DNA from: Anaeroglomus sp964630775
GTDB lineage: Bacteria > Planctomycetota > Phycisphaerae > Sedimentisphaerales > Anaerohalosphaeraceae
Assembly (NCBI GenBank): GCA_964630775.1
Contig: CAZVYY010000020.1
Location: 10,764 to 74,763, forward strand
Length of the DNA stretch: 64,000 nt
Direction: 5' to 3'
In this document: piece by piece, positions 16,730 to 25,382 of the stretch
Numbering within the stretch: the stretch's first letter is position 1
How the letters are laid out: each line of letters opens with the position of its first letter
Translations under genes and position numbers: made by a program
The notes under the pieces: generated by a model
The model's input: the letters and a program-made list of their open reading frames with translations, nothing else
The model's database searches: none
What the model was told of the DNA's origin: nothing

Positions 16730-18082
16730 TTATTGTTTCATCAAGGCGATGATTTGATCCAAATCGTTGGGGGCCTGCACGGGGGGGTTGGCAAACGGGC
16801 CCTGCTTTTTGCTGTGGTAGTTGACCGTGGCGTCCGGGTCCTTGAGGACGTGGCCGGTCAGAACACAGGCAACACGGGCGTTCTTGTCAATCGTGCCGTC
16901 GGCCAGCAGGTATTTCAAGCCTGCAATCGTCGCTGCGGAGGCCGGCTCACAGCCCAGGCCGTATTTGCCGATTTGAGCCTTGGCATCAAGAATCTCGGCA
17001 TCCGTTACAGAGCGGACGATACCGTTGCAGACATCCATCGCCCGCAGGCATTTTTTAAGATTCACCGGCCGGGAAATCTCAATGGCCGAGGCAATGGTAT
17101 GCGGCTTATAGCCGGCCGCATCGAGTTTGGCATAATAGGCATCGATTTTGGCATTATCCACACGGCTGTCATTCCAGCGAAGTCCATGGTCGTTAACCAG
17201 TTCGGTCAGCGTATTGGCGCCGGCGGCATTGATAATGGCCAGACGCGGGACACGATCGATCAGACCGAGCTGCTTGAGTTCCATAAAGGCCTTGCCGAAC
17301 GAGCTGGAGTTGCCGAGGTTGCCGCCGGGGACGACAATCCAGTCGGGGACCTGCCAGTTGAGACCTTCGAGAATGCGGTACATGATGGTCTTCTGGCCTT
17401 CCAGACGGAAGGGATTAAGTGAATTGACCAGATAGATATTCAGCTTGCGGCAGACATCCTGAACCTGACGCATGCAGTCGTCGAAATCGCCGCGAATCTG
17501 AATGGTATAGGCGCCGTAGTCCATCGCCTGACTGAGCTTGCCGTAGGCGATTTTGCCGTCGCCGATAAAGACCGTCGCTTTCAGTCCGCAGGCCCGGGCA
17601 TACAGGGCCATCGAGGCGGAGGTATTGCCCGTCGAGGCACAGGCGCTGGAAATGGCCTTGACCATTTTGGCGTGGGAAAACGCCGCGGTCATGCCGTTGT
17701 CCTTGAATGAGCCGGAGGGATTCAAGCCTTCATACTGCAGAAACAATCCTGCCGGATTCATCCCAAGCTCCTTGGCCAGCCCGCAGGCCTGCTGCAGAAC
17801 CGTCTGGCCTTCGCCGACGGAAACCTTGCATGCGTCCGGGCAGAAGTTCAGCAGGTCGCGAAACCGCCAGACGCCGGAAAAATCCAGCCGGTCGAGACGA
17901 TTGGCCCAGCGCTTGCCGAAATCGGACAGTTTGGATGGGACCGGAACTTTATCCCAGTCATAACAGACATCCAGCAGGTCGCCGCACTTGGGACATTCAA
18001 ACATCGTCTGCATACAATCAAACGTCGCCCCGCAGGCGGGATTGATGCATTTCTGAAAAGCTGGTTGATTTACATTTTTCAT
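16730..18082 (-). CDS. thrC: Threonine synthase
   Basis: 450 residues. Converts O-phosphohomoserine to threonine using PLP. An N-terminal zinc ribbon (CINPACG and CPKCG) precedes the fold-type II core, with the PLP lysine in NPSGSFKDNGM and the phosphate loop in GNLGNSSSFGKAF. This zinc-ribbon class is common in bacteria and archaea that use the shorter ThrC. It stands apart from other threonine genes here. Confidence 0.92.
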   Translation of the reverse strand: MKNVNQPAFQKCINPACGATFDCMQTMFECPKCGDLLDVCYDWDKVPVPSKLSDFGKRWANRLDRLDFSGVWRFRDLLNFCPDACKVSVGEGQTVLQQACGLAKELGMNPAGLFLQYEGLNPSGSFKDNGMTAAFSHAKMVKAISSACASTGNTSASMALYARACGLKATVFIGDGKIAYGKLSQAMDYGAYTIQIRGDFDDCMRQVQDVCRKLNIYLVNSLNPFRLEGQKTIMYRILEGLNWQVPDWIVVPGGNLGNSSSFGKAFMELKQLGLIDRVPRLAIINAAGANTLTELVNDHGLRWNDSRVDNAKIDAYYAKLDAAGYKPHTIASAIEISRPVNLKKCLRAMDVCNGIVRSVTDAEILDAKAQIGKYGLGCEPASAATIAGLKYLLADGTIDKNARVACVLTGHVLKDPDATVNYHSKKQGPFANPPVQAPNDLDQIIALMKQ

Positions 18083-18209
18083 AAATTAGGCCTTATTCCC
18101 GTTATTTATTTTAAGTTGTTATCCCACAAAGACATACAAATTATAAAGAGGGGTTGGTTATAAATAAATATAAATAATATAGTTTCGCCATACAGACAAG
18201 TTGCATTGA

Positions 18210-18965
18210 TTACTCCTTCGACCCGGAATTCAACTGCCTCACCACTTCCGGCAGGTCGGCGATTTTTTGAATCTCGATGACCCCGGACGGGACAGTCTTG
18301 TGCCGATTGGCATGGATGCGCTTGAAGACCGGCCTCATCCCGGCGGCAATCGAGCCTTTGATATCGGTATCGAGGCGGTCGCCGACAAACAGAATCCGGG
18401 ACGGTTCAACATCCATTTGCCTGGCGGCATCCAGAAAGATACGCGGATCGGGCTTGCGATAGGGAAAATCGCAGGTGTAAAGCTGGACCGGGAAAAAACT
18501 CAGAATGCCCACCTGGGCCAGATGCCGCTGGAGGCTGTCTTTGTTGACAAAAGTGTTGGAGACGATCCCGAGTTTCAGGTCCATCGCACGCAGGGTTCTC
18601 AATGTTTCTTTGAGATTCGGTTCGGTAAAGGCCTCTTTGCTGAGCGGCTCATACCAGATCCAGTTGAGCTCCTTGTATTGCTGGTCGCTGAGAGTAAAGC
18701 CATAGCGTTTGCCGTAGCCTTTGAGCAGTTCGAGAGAATCAAAATCATTACCGGTCAGGGTGGAATAAATCAGGTGCAGATACAGGCCGAATAAATGCTT
18801 CAGCCGATACCGCAGAAAAAACGGTACCGGCTGAGAGTGGTGTTTCAACCATGCATAACTGGCCCGGACAGAGACGGCAAACAACCGGTTCGTACGCAAT
18901 TTGCTGAATTCCAGCAGCGTCTGCCCCAGGTCAAAAAGAATCGCCTCAACCGCACGCCCGGCCAA
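18210..18965 (-). CDS. HAD-family hydrolase
   Basis: 251 residues. HAD motif I is FDLGQTLLEF (nucleophile Asp; the second motif-I Asp is replaced by Gly, as in a known subset), motif II LGIVSNTF, motif III lysine in YRKPDPRIF, and motif IV FVGDRLDTDI. A helical cap lies between motifs I and II. Probably a small-molecule phosphatase. The start is TTG at 18965, and its GGAGG ribosome site is formed by the last codons and stop of the citrate-synthase-like gene two bases upstream, so the pair is cotranslated. Confidence 0.8.
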   Translation of the reverse strand: MAGRAVEAILFDLGQTLLEFSKLRTNRLFAVSVRASYAWLKHHSQPVPFFLRYRLKHLFGLYLHLIYSTLTGNDFDSLELLKGYGKRYGFTLSDQQYKELNWIWYEPLSKEAFTEPNLKETLRTLRAMDLKLGIVSNTFVNKDSLQRHLAQVGILSFFPVQLYTCDFPYRKPDPRIFLDAARQMDVEPSRILFVGDRLDTDIKGSIAAGMRPVFKRIHANRHKTVPSGVIEIQKIADLPEVVRQLNSGSKE

Positions 18966-18967
18966 GT

Positions 18968-20293
18968 TTACCTCCGGGGCGGAAGTTTATCGCCAAACAA
19001 CTCTTTGACCCACTTTTCCATTTCCTCATCGGAAATCGCAGAAATACGGTCCGCAGTGTATTCGGCGTCGATGTTGTCTTTGATCGCCAGCACATACGGG
19101 TCGTGCTTGGGAATGTCGATGACATACCGTTCTTCGATCCAGTGCTTGATGCCTGCGGCGCCGGATTTATCCGTAATGGCAACCCCGACGGGCCGTTTGA
19201 GCAGCTTGAGCGTATCAAAGCAATTGTAAATCTCTTCATTCTTCAACAGACCGTCGGCATGAATGCCGGCGCGGGTCACGTTGAAATCCTTGCCGACCAG
19301 CGGATAGTTGGCCGGCAGGTTGAAGCCCAGTTCCTTATTGGCATAATTGGCCAAATCGGTAATCGCCGCATAATTGACCTTCGGATTAGTCCCGCGAAGC
19401 TGGGCGTGTTCGATCACCAGCGCTTCCAGCGGCGGATTGCCGGTGCGTTCACCCATGCCGAAAATCGAGCAGTTGGCGGCTTTGCAGCCGTACAGCCAGG
19501 CCGCGGCGGCATTGACTTCGACCTTGTGCAGGTCGTTGTGGCCGTGCCATTCGAGCCATTCGCCGGGCACGCCGAGCTGACGCAGGGCATACACCATCTT
19601 CGGCACACCGCGGGGCAGGGATGCATTGGCAAACGGCACGCCGAAGCCCAGCGTATCGCACAGACGAATCTTGACCGGGGTTTTATACTGCTGCGATAAT
19701 TTCATCAGTTCCGCGGCAAACGGCAGAATGAAGCCGTCAAAATCGGCGCGGGTGATGTCTTCGAGGTGGCAGCGCGGCAGAATACCTGTATCGAGGGCGG
19801 CCTTGACGATATCCAGATAGGCCTGCATCGCCTGGGAACGGGTCTTCTTGAGCTTCAGAAAGATATGATAGTCACTGGCACTGGTCAGAATCCCGGTCTC
19901 TTTGAGTCCCAGGTCCTTGACAATCTTGAAATCAGCAATCGTTGCCCGAATCCAGCCGGTGATTTCCGGGAATTGATACCCCCGGTTGCGGCACAGTTCC
20001 ACCGCCCGGCGGTCTTTGTCGGAATACAGGAAGAATTCGCTCTGGCGAATCAGGCCGGTGTCGCCGTCGATAGCGTGCAGATAATCAAAGATTTTCAGGA
20101 CCTGTTCGGGGCTGTACGGCGCGCGGGCCTGCTGACCATCGCGGAACGTTGTATCGGTAATCCAGATGTCCTGGGGATTTTCCATCGGTACCGAATCGGC
20201 ATCAAATGTGACCTTTGGAAACTCTGTGTAAGGGAACACATCACGATACAAATTCGGACGCTCGATGTCCTGTAACTGTACTGGTTTTATCAT
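18968..20293 (-). CDS. DRE-TIM lyase, probable Re-citrate synthase
   Basis: 441 residues of the isopropylmalate/homocitrate synthase superfamily. The DTTFRDGQQAR motif carries the metal-binding Asp and catalytic Arg; EWHGHNDLHK supplies the HxH metal ligands, and GERTGNPP follows. Segments such as IRQSEFFLYSDKDRRAVE and DFNVTRAGIHADGL resemble anaerobic Re-citrate synthases as I remember them, rather than LeuA: there is no C-terminal leucine-binding domain. Re-citrate synthase condenses oxaloacetate and acetyl-CoA. A homocitrate synthase role is the main alternative. Cotranscribed with the HAD hydrolase. Confidence 0.6.
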   Translation of the reverse strand: MIKPVQLQDIERPNLYRDVFPYTEFPKVTFDADSVPMENPQDIWITDTTFRDGQQARAPYSPEQVLKIFDYLHAIDGDTGLIRQSEFFLYSDKDRRAVELCRNRGYQFPEITGWIRATIADFKIVKDLGLKETGILTSASDYHIFLKLKKTRSQAMQAYLDIVKAALDTGILPRCHLEDITRADFDGFILPFAAELMKLSQQYKTPVKIRLCDTLGFGVPFANASLPRGVPKMVYALRQLGVPGEWLEWHGHNDLHKVEVNAAAAWLYGCKAANCSIFGMGERTGNPPLEALVIEHAQLRGTNPKVNYAAITDLANYANKELGFNLPANYPLVGKDFNVTRAGIHADGLLKNEEIYNCFDTLKLLKRPVGVAITDKSGAAGIKHWIEERYVIDIPKHDPYVLAIKDNIDAEYTADRISAISDEEMEKWVKELFGDKLPPRR

Positions 20294-20355
20294 AATTTAC
20301 CTCCCGAAAATCTCGGTTTCATTCGTGACCCATACAGGCCTTCTGTTTTCCGGCA

Positions 20356-20377
20356 GGCTACGGATAAAACCGTAGCC
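20356..20377 (-). other. Hairpin overlapping the tRNA 3' end
   Basis: GGCTACGG and CCGTAGCC form a perfect eight-base-pair stem around a six-base loop. The right arm includes the last five bases of tRNA-Leu (20373-20377). It could mark the tRNA 3' processing site or act as a terminator, although the T-run is in the loop and not after the stem. Confidence 0.55.
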
Positions 20378-20455
20378 GAGGTGGGAATCGAACCCACACG
20401 CCCTTGCGGGCAGGGGATTTTAAATCCCCAGCGTCTGCCTTTCCGCCACTCGGCC
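20373..20455 (-). tRNA. tRNA-Leu (anticodon TAA)
   Basis: An 83-base class II tRNA on the minus strand. The acceptor stem GGCCGAG pairs with CTCGGCT (one G-U at the end), the anticodon stem GGGGA/TCCCC encloses TTTAAAA with anticodon TAA, a long variable arm (TGCCCGCAAGGGCG) is present, and the T arm is GTGGG TTCGATT CCCAC. CCA is not encoded. It decodes UUA and UUG. Confidence 0.95.
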
Positions 20456-20498
20456 GGATTTGCATGAACAGGGATTGACCCTGCTCAACAGCCCCGGC

Positions 20499-20526
20499 AT
20501 TATAGGAAAAAACAGCCTTTTTGCAA
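20499..20526 (-). promoter_or_regulatory. Promoter of tRNA-Leu
   Basis: TTGCAA, a 16-base spacer and a perfect TATAAT on the minus strand. The precursor would have a 5' leader of about 35 bases that folds into CAGGG/CCCTG (20469-20483). Confidence 0.75.
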
Positions 20527-20701
20527 GATTATTAGTTCTTTTCCTTACCCAATCTGTCAAAAATACTTTGAAAAATGGGTTTCTACTAATTCAGAATTAT
20601 TCTTTAATAGGAACTATTCGACGGATATATGCAAAATGTTCACATCAAATCCAGATTATAGTGATTTTTTATCGCGATATTAGAAATACTAATTATAAGA
20701 C

Positions 20702-21445
20702 TTATTGATGATGCTGTAAAAACCACGCATATAATTCCGGATTGTCGTAGGTTACGGTCCAGGAATCATGGTCTGCCTCGGGATAAACCGTGAACTTGAC
20801 ATTCTTGTTGCCGCCCTGCTGATAGGCCTTGACCATGTCTTCGGAACGGCTCAGCGGTACGACACTGTCTTTGGCACCATGGAATACCCAGATGGGCAGT
20901 GAGCCGGCGTTATATCGCGCCATCGTAACATCGCCGCCGCCGCAAATCGGGGCGGCTGCGGCAAATTTATTGGGGTATTTTGCAATCAGGGTCCAGGTGC
21001 CGAAACCGCCCATGCTCAGGCCGGTCACATAAAGGCGGCTCGTATCGACACTGTATTTTTCGGAGACATCATCGACCAGAACAATCAAGTCCTCCGCCAG
21101 ATTGGGCCACCAATTGTTTTGCGGACACTGCGGAGAAACAATGATAAAATCGAAATCCTTGCCCTGGGCGGCCAGTTTCGACGGGCCGTGAGCTTTAAGC
21201 TGATTGAGGTCGCTGCCGCGTTCGCCGGCGCCATGCAGGAACAGAATCAATGGCCATTTTTTATCTACTTTGCCGTAATCTTTGGGCAGATATAGCAGAT
21301 AATTCATTGTCACATCCCGCGAAACAGACTTGGTCATGGTTTGGGGATGCTGGCCGGTTTGAACAGGGGGTTGTGCTGTTTTCGACGAACAGCCCGCAAG
21401 AGTGATAATACCAGCTGTCATACTCACAATCATTGTCCTTAACAT
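20702..21445 (-). CDS. Lipoprotein alpha/beta-hydrolase (esterase)
   Basis: 247 residues with a lipobox ending LAGC (Cys about 19), so it is likely lipid-anchored. The fold features are LILFLHGAGERGSD (oxyanion region), GLSMGGFGTW (nucleophile Ser), an Asp in FHGAKDSVVP and His in EADHDSW. It belongs to the PHB-depolymerase/feruloyl-esterase-like hydrolases that are often exported with polysaccharide-degrading enzymes. GGAG lies eight bases before the ATG. Confidence 0.82.
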   Translation of the reverse strand: MLRTMIVSMTAGIITLAGCSSKTAQPPVQTGQHPQTMTKSVSRDVTMNYLLYLPKDYGKVDKKWPLILFLHGAGERGSDLNQLKAHGPSKLAAQGKDFDFIIVSPQCPQNNWWPNLAEDLIVLVDDVSEKYSVDTSRLYVTGLSMGGFGTWTLIAKYPNKFAAAAPICGGGDVTMARYNAGSLPIWVFHGAKDSVVPLSRSEDMVKAYQQGGNKNVKFTVYPEADHDSWTVTYDNPELYAWFLQHHQ

Positions 21446-21489
21446 AAGATTGTCTCCTGATGAATGTCCTGTAGCCTTGATTTACGGTA

Positions 21490-22245
21490 TTAGACGTATA
21501 TCATCTTTTTTGTCATGCCGCCGTCAACAATAAAATTCTGTCCGGTAATAAATTCACTCTGCACGGAACACAAATGCAGGACCATAGCGGCTATATCGTC
21601 TGGCCTGCCGACACGCCCTGCGGGGTGCTGGATGTGGTCGGCCCTGGTCAGAGGCGGAAAAGCGGGCTTTTCAGTATAGCTGCGCGTGTCAATCCAGCCG
21701 GGGCTGACGCAATTGACCCGAATCGCAGGCCCGAGGCTGACCGCCAGGGCATGAGTCAGGCCAACGATCCCCGCCTTGGATGCCGAGTACGCCTCGGTAT
21801 TGGCCTCCGACATCACCGCGCGGGTCGAAGCAATATTGATAATGACGCCTTTGCTCTTGCGGAGATACCTGGCAGCGTATTTGACGCAGAGAAAAACACC
21901 CGAAAGATTGGTGTTGATGACATTTTTCCATGATGCATACGTCAGCTTTTCGATGGGTTTGTTGTCCGCAGTGGCGGCATTATTGACCAGATAATCGATT
22001 TGCCCGGCCCGTTTTACCGTTTGCTGAATCATAAAACGCACGGACGGCTCGCTTGAAACATCTGTTTGAATAAAAATAGACTCAGGACCGAGGAGTTGTT
22101 GTGCCTTTTTTCCCAACACGGGATTTTTCTCGGCAATCACAACACGCACTCCGACGGCAATAAAATAACGCGCAATACACAAGCCAATCCCCTGGCCGGA
22201 ACCCGTCACAATCGCAACCGGATTTTTTACGATTTTCTTTTTCAT
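21490..22245 (-). CDS. SDR-family oxidoreductase
   Basis: 251 residues, the usual length. The Rossmann TGSGQGIG lies near the N-terminus, NNAAT in the middle, and the catalytic pair in YSASK with a Ser/Thr in IASTRAV. The C-terminal SPGWIDT and GQNFIVDGG match FabG/glucose-dehydrogenase-like SDRs. Cofactor and substrate cannot be fixed. It is 44 bases upstream of the esterase on the same strand and may share its transcript. Confidence 0.88.
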   Translation of the reverse strand: MKKKIVKNPVAIVTGSGQGIGLCIARYFIAVGVRVVIAEKNPVLGKKAQQLLGPESIFIQTDVSSEPSVRFMIQQTVKRAGQIDYLVNNAATADNKPIEKLTYASWKNVINTNLSGVFLCVKYAARYLRKSKGVIINIASTRAVMSEANTEAYSASKAGIVGLTHALAVSLGPAIRVNCVSPGWIDTRSYTEKPAFPPLTRADHIQHPAGRVGRPDDIAAMVLHLCSVQSEFITGQNFIVDGGMTKKMIYV

Positions 22246-22293
22246 GGCATCCGTCCTTTCACCGTAACGTCTGGGCTTTGTTGTGCAGCAGGC

Positions 22294-22863
22294 TCAGACA
22301 ATCACGCCTGTACGATAATTCCGCATTTCCTGATTATAGTGTCGGGCCTTGCCGTCAAGAACCTGGTCCAGTCTGGCCCAGAAGGCCGGGGAGTGATTTT
22401 TGTGCTCAGTATGCACCAGTTCATGCAGGAGAATGTAGTCCTGCAAATGCCCCGGCAGCATCAGCAGATGAATATTCAAATTGATGTTATTTTGCGAAGA
22501 ACAACTGCCCCAGCGGGTTTTCTGATTGCGAAAGGCGACCCTGCGATAACGGAAACCGTGCCGGCCGGCTAATTCCTGGAGTCGCTGAAATAAGCGATTC
22601 TGCCCGTCAATCAGTTCCTGAGCGGAAAACGGGACCGCCTGACGATTCTGGTTTAATCGGTCCAATTTGCTCAAGATTTTCTGAATCCAGGGCTGTCTGG
22701 AGCGAACGAAATCTTCGGCATCCCCGACAGGACACAGCCACGGCACCGTTACAAGGATCGTTTTGTCGGGCCGAACGGTGATCCGAAGGTTCTTCACCCC
22801 GTGTTTACGAATAAATTGAATATGCCCGCCGGATAATCCGAGCGAATCGGCTGTCACCGTCAT
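22294..22863 (-). CDS. YgjP-type metallopeptidase
   Basis: About 189 residues from the ATG at 22863; in-frame codons extend to 23004 but that region overlaps a candidate RNA with a terminator. The zinc motif is HELVHTEHKNHSPAFW, with two His and an active Glu, preceded by QKTRWGSCSSQNNINLN, the hallmark of the YgjP/DUF45 (COG1451) family. Likely a cytoplasmic metal-dependent hydrolase of unknown substrate. No strong ribosome site supports either start. Confidence 0.82.
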   Translation of the reverse strand: MTVTADSLGLSGGHIQFIRKHGVKNLRITVRPDKTILVTVPWLCPVGDAEDFVRSRQPWIQKILSKLDRLNQNRQAVPFSAQELIDGQNRLFQRLQELAGRHGFRYRRVAFRNQKTRWGSCSSQNNINLNIHLLMLPGHLQDYILLHELVHTEHKNHSPAFWARLDQVLDGKARHYNQEMRNYRTGVIV

Positions 22864-22964
22864 ACGGTCTTCTATTCCTGGAAAAATGTCAATACACTCC
22901 ACACATACACTGCCGTAACTATATCTGAGAGAAAGCCATTTGAAAAGAGCCGATTTGTGCGCAT

Positions 22965-23046
22965 AAAAAAGCCTGCGAATCCCTCCGGAAGCAATCGCAG
23001 GCAACTATCACCCTCCAGGCTCCAAACCAGTTCTGATTGGAGTACA
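22965..23046 (-). ncRNA. Candidate small RNA or attenuated leader
   Basis: A predicted transcript of about 80 bases starting just after a consensus promoter (23053-23081). It contains a CTCCAA/TTGGAG hairpin, then a second hairpin GCCTGCGA/TCGCAGGC followed by six T (an intrinsic terminator, 22965-23002). No protein is encoded. It is either a free sRNA or a leader that attenuates the YgjP gene 100 bases downstream. No known riboswitch consensus was recognised. Confidence 0.55.
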
Positions 23047-23052
23047 GGGATT

Positions 23053-23081
23053 ATTATGCAAAAAACAGGAGTGTGTTTCAA
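23053..23081 (-). promoter_or_regulatory. Promoter of the candidate small RNA
   Basis: TTGAAA (23081-23076), a 17-base spacer, CATAAT (23058-23053) on the minus strand. It sits 130 bases past the TPR gene's stop, in a region without genes. Confidence 0.65.
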
Positions 23082-23204
23082 TCGGGATTATTCCCTATTT
23101 TTACAAAAAAGATTTCCGTGTAGAATTACCCTGAAATGGGACACCACGAGTCGCCTTTCCGTTTTTCATCCCCCATTACACCACCATAAGCCATTTAATT
23201 ATCA

Positions 23205-24587
23205 TTACATATCTTTATCGCCATACGGGTGTTTTGGAAAGAACCGATGTGTTATCGCATAGCGAAGCCTGCACATCCAGACTTTTGCCATCCAGAACCT
23301 CAGCCGCCAGGAATTGCCCAGCAGGGACTTGGCCTTATGGAGGATTTGGAAGGCACGCTGGTAATTGTTCTGGCGGGTATGAATCAGGGCCGCTCCCAGA
23401 TACGCAGACAACACACGGACATCAACCCCAATGGCATGTTCCAGAAACTGCAGGCAACCTTCGAGGTCGCGTCGATGCATCAGAATCGCTGAGATACCGA
23501 AATACGCCCTGCCCTGTTCGGAATTGGAGTCCAGCACGCGCAGAAAACAGGGCAACGCATCATTGTACTCGCCCAGTCGAATCAGCATCTGTCCGATTGA
23601 CAGCATAATTTGTTCATCGTCGCAGGCCAGTTTGATTTCATCCCGCAGCAGCTCGGCAACACCCTCAGGCTGATTTTGCCACAACCGGATTTGGGCCATA
23701 CGAAAACGCGGCCCGGCCAATTGGGTTTCAGTCGTTTTGGCTTTACTGTACCAGGCCATTGCCTCGTCGAGATTTTCCTCGAGACGACAAATCTCCCCCA
23801 GATAAAACATCGCCTGGGCAAATTCGGGCTGAAGCTCCAGAATCCAGCGAAATTTTTCAGCCGCCTGATTAATGTTCCCCTGTTCCAGTAAAAAGACGCC
23901 GTAGTCGGCCAGTACATCGATATGGCCGGGATTGCGGCGCAGTTCACGCAGGAAATAATCTTTCGCCTTGTTGATTTGACCGTCCGCCCAGCAGGCCTGA
24001 GCGATACGATAATAAATCTGCGGATGGGTCGGTTCCAGTTCGGCGGTCTTTTCCCAGCACCAGATGGCCCGCACATAATTACCGCGGGAAAACAGCGAAT
24101 TGCCGATGTTGTAAAAACAGATGGGGCATTCCGGATTGATCTGCTGAGCCATATAAAACATCTGCTCGGCCTTGTCGTGCTGCTCCATTTCGGTGTAGGC
24201 GATAATCCGGTTGCAGTAGGCCGGTTCATACGACGGATCAATCGTTTCGATTTTTTCAAAGGTTGCCACGGCCAGGTCATACTGCACCGTGCGGGTATAA
24301 TCCACGGCCAGACAGTTGAGGATTTCCACATCATTGGGGGCCAGTTCAAGGGCCTGCTGATAACAGGCGATGGCCTCTTCATACCGATCCATCGCATCGA
24401 GAGTCAGACCGCGATTAAAATGCCAGGCCACACAGCCGGGATTCATCGTCACTGCTTCATTGAGCTTGTCCAGGGCGTCCTGCATCTGCCCGGCTTCATA
24501 GAATTCATAGGCTTCGGCGACCCTCTGTTCGGCCTGTTCCCAGCCGTTCAGGCTGCTGTCGTCTTCATAATAAGATGATTCTGCCAT
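23205..24587 (-). CDS. TPR-repeat protein
   Basis: 460 residues, almost entirely 34-residue tetratricopeptide units (for example AVTMNPGCVAWHFNRGLTLD and ALELAPNDVEILNCLAVDY), starting around residue 20. There are probably ten or more repeats. No signal peptide or membrane segment is visible, so it is likely a cytoplasmic protein-interaction scaffold. Partners are unknown. The start lacks a clear ribosome site. Confidence 0.88.
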   Translation of the reverse strand: MAESSYYEDDSSLNGWEQAEQRVAEAYEFYEAGQMQDALDKLNEAVTMNPGCVAWHFNRGLTLDAMDRYEEAIACYQQALELAPNDVEILNCLAVDYTRTVQYDLAVATFEKIETIDPSYEPAYCNRIIAYTEMEQHDKAEQMFYMAQQINPECPICFYNIGNSLFSRGNYVRAIWCWEKTAELEPTHPQIYYRIAQACWADGQINKAKDYFLRELRRNPGHIDVLADYGVFLLEQGNINQAAEKFRWILELQPEFAQAMFYLGEICRLEENLDEAMAWYSKAKTTETQLAGPRFRMAQIRLWQNQPEGVAELLRDEIKLACDDEQIMLSIGQMLIRLGEYNDALPCFLRVLDSNSEQGRAYFGISAILMHRRDLEGCLQFLEHAIGVDVRVLSAYLGAALIHTRQNNYQRAFQILHKAKSLLGNSWRLRFWMAKVWMCRLRYAITHRFFPKHPYGDKDM

Positions 24588-24892
24588 ATTATATCCGCTT
24601 TTCTGAAACGCGTTAGGGTTTTCTTAACTATTGTAGTTTCCGCAAGTTGTATCGGCCCGCCGCCGCCCCGGCTTAGCTGTCGGTCGGGATTCTGTCGGCA
24701 AAAATGATTTTAAAAAACTTTTTGCTGGCATCAGAGGGCTTAAGCCCTTACAATTGCAGAGCTTAAGAGATACCCGAGAAAATCCCTGTTCGGCGAAACG
24801 GACTTTTTTTTACCGCTCGCCCAACGGGGTCCGATAATGCAGAATAAACGTCAGGATAAGGAAACAATACAAGACCCTTACGGAGCCAGCTT
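24588..24892. other. Intergenic region with ribH leader
   Basis: Lies between the divergent TPR and ribH genes. It holds a 14-base perfect palindrome AGGGCTTAAGCCCT (24735-24748) and a short terminator-like hairpin (24788-24811). No FMN riboswitch consensus was seen, and no gene. Confidence 0.55.
24788..24811 (+). terminator. Terminator-like hairpin in the ribH leader
   Basis: GTTCG and CGGAC pair (one G-U) around a GCGAAA loop and are followed by eight T. The only plus-strand gene nearby is ribH, 80 bases further on, so it may act as an attenuator. Confidence 0.5.
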
Positions 24893-25357
24893 ATGGTTAA
24901 GGAAATTAAAGGTCAGCTCGTTGCCGGCAAGCACCATTTCGGCATCGTAGTCAGCCGATTCAATGAGTTTATTACCAGCAAACTGCTCGGCGGCGCCATT
25001 GATTGCCTCCAGCGGCACGGCGCAGCCGATGAACAGATTACCGTGGCCTGGGTGCCCGGAACGATTGAAATTACCCTGGCGGCCAAAAAAATGGCACAAA
25101 GCGGTAATTATTCGGCCGTCATCTGCCTGGGTGCCGTCATCCGCGGCCAGACCAGCCATTATGATTATGTCTGTCAGCAGATCTCCCGCGGCGTGGCGAC
25201 GGTCAACTATGATACCGGCGTGCCCACCATCTTCGGCGTGCTGACCTGCGAAACAATCGAACAGGCCATCGAGCGGGCCGGCACCAAGCAGGGCAATGCC
25301 GGCGCCAGTGCCGCACTGGCCGCCATCGAAATGGCCGATGTCATCACCAAACTGTAA
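24893..25357 (+). CDS. ribH: 6,7-dimethyl-8-ribityllumazine synthase
   Basis: 154 residues, standard length. Condenses the ribitylamino-pyrimidine with a four-carbon phosphate in riboflavin synthesis, and usually assembles into a capsid-like shell or pentamer. Motifs: VVSRFNEFIT, WVPGTIEIT, CLGAVIRGQTSHYDYV (with the catalytic His) and PTIFGVLTC. A CGGAG ribosome site precedes the ATG. It heads a plus-strand run ending with parA. Confidence 0.96.
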   Translation: MVKEIKGQLVAGKHHFGIVVSRFNEFITSKLLGGAIDCLQRHGAADEQITVAWVPGTIEITLAAKKMAQSGNYSAVICLGAVIRGQTSHYDYVCQQISRGVATVNYDTGVPTIFGVLTCETIEQAIERAGTKQGNAGASAALAAIEMADVITKL

Positions 25358-25382
25358 TCCCGGGCGGAATGGAGTCGTAACC

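Noticed and set aside
24588..24892. FMN riboswitch before ribH
   Set aside because: The conserved RFN blocks were looked for and are not present; only a terminator-like hairpin remains.
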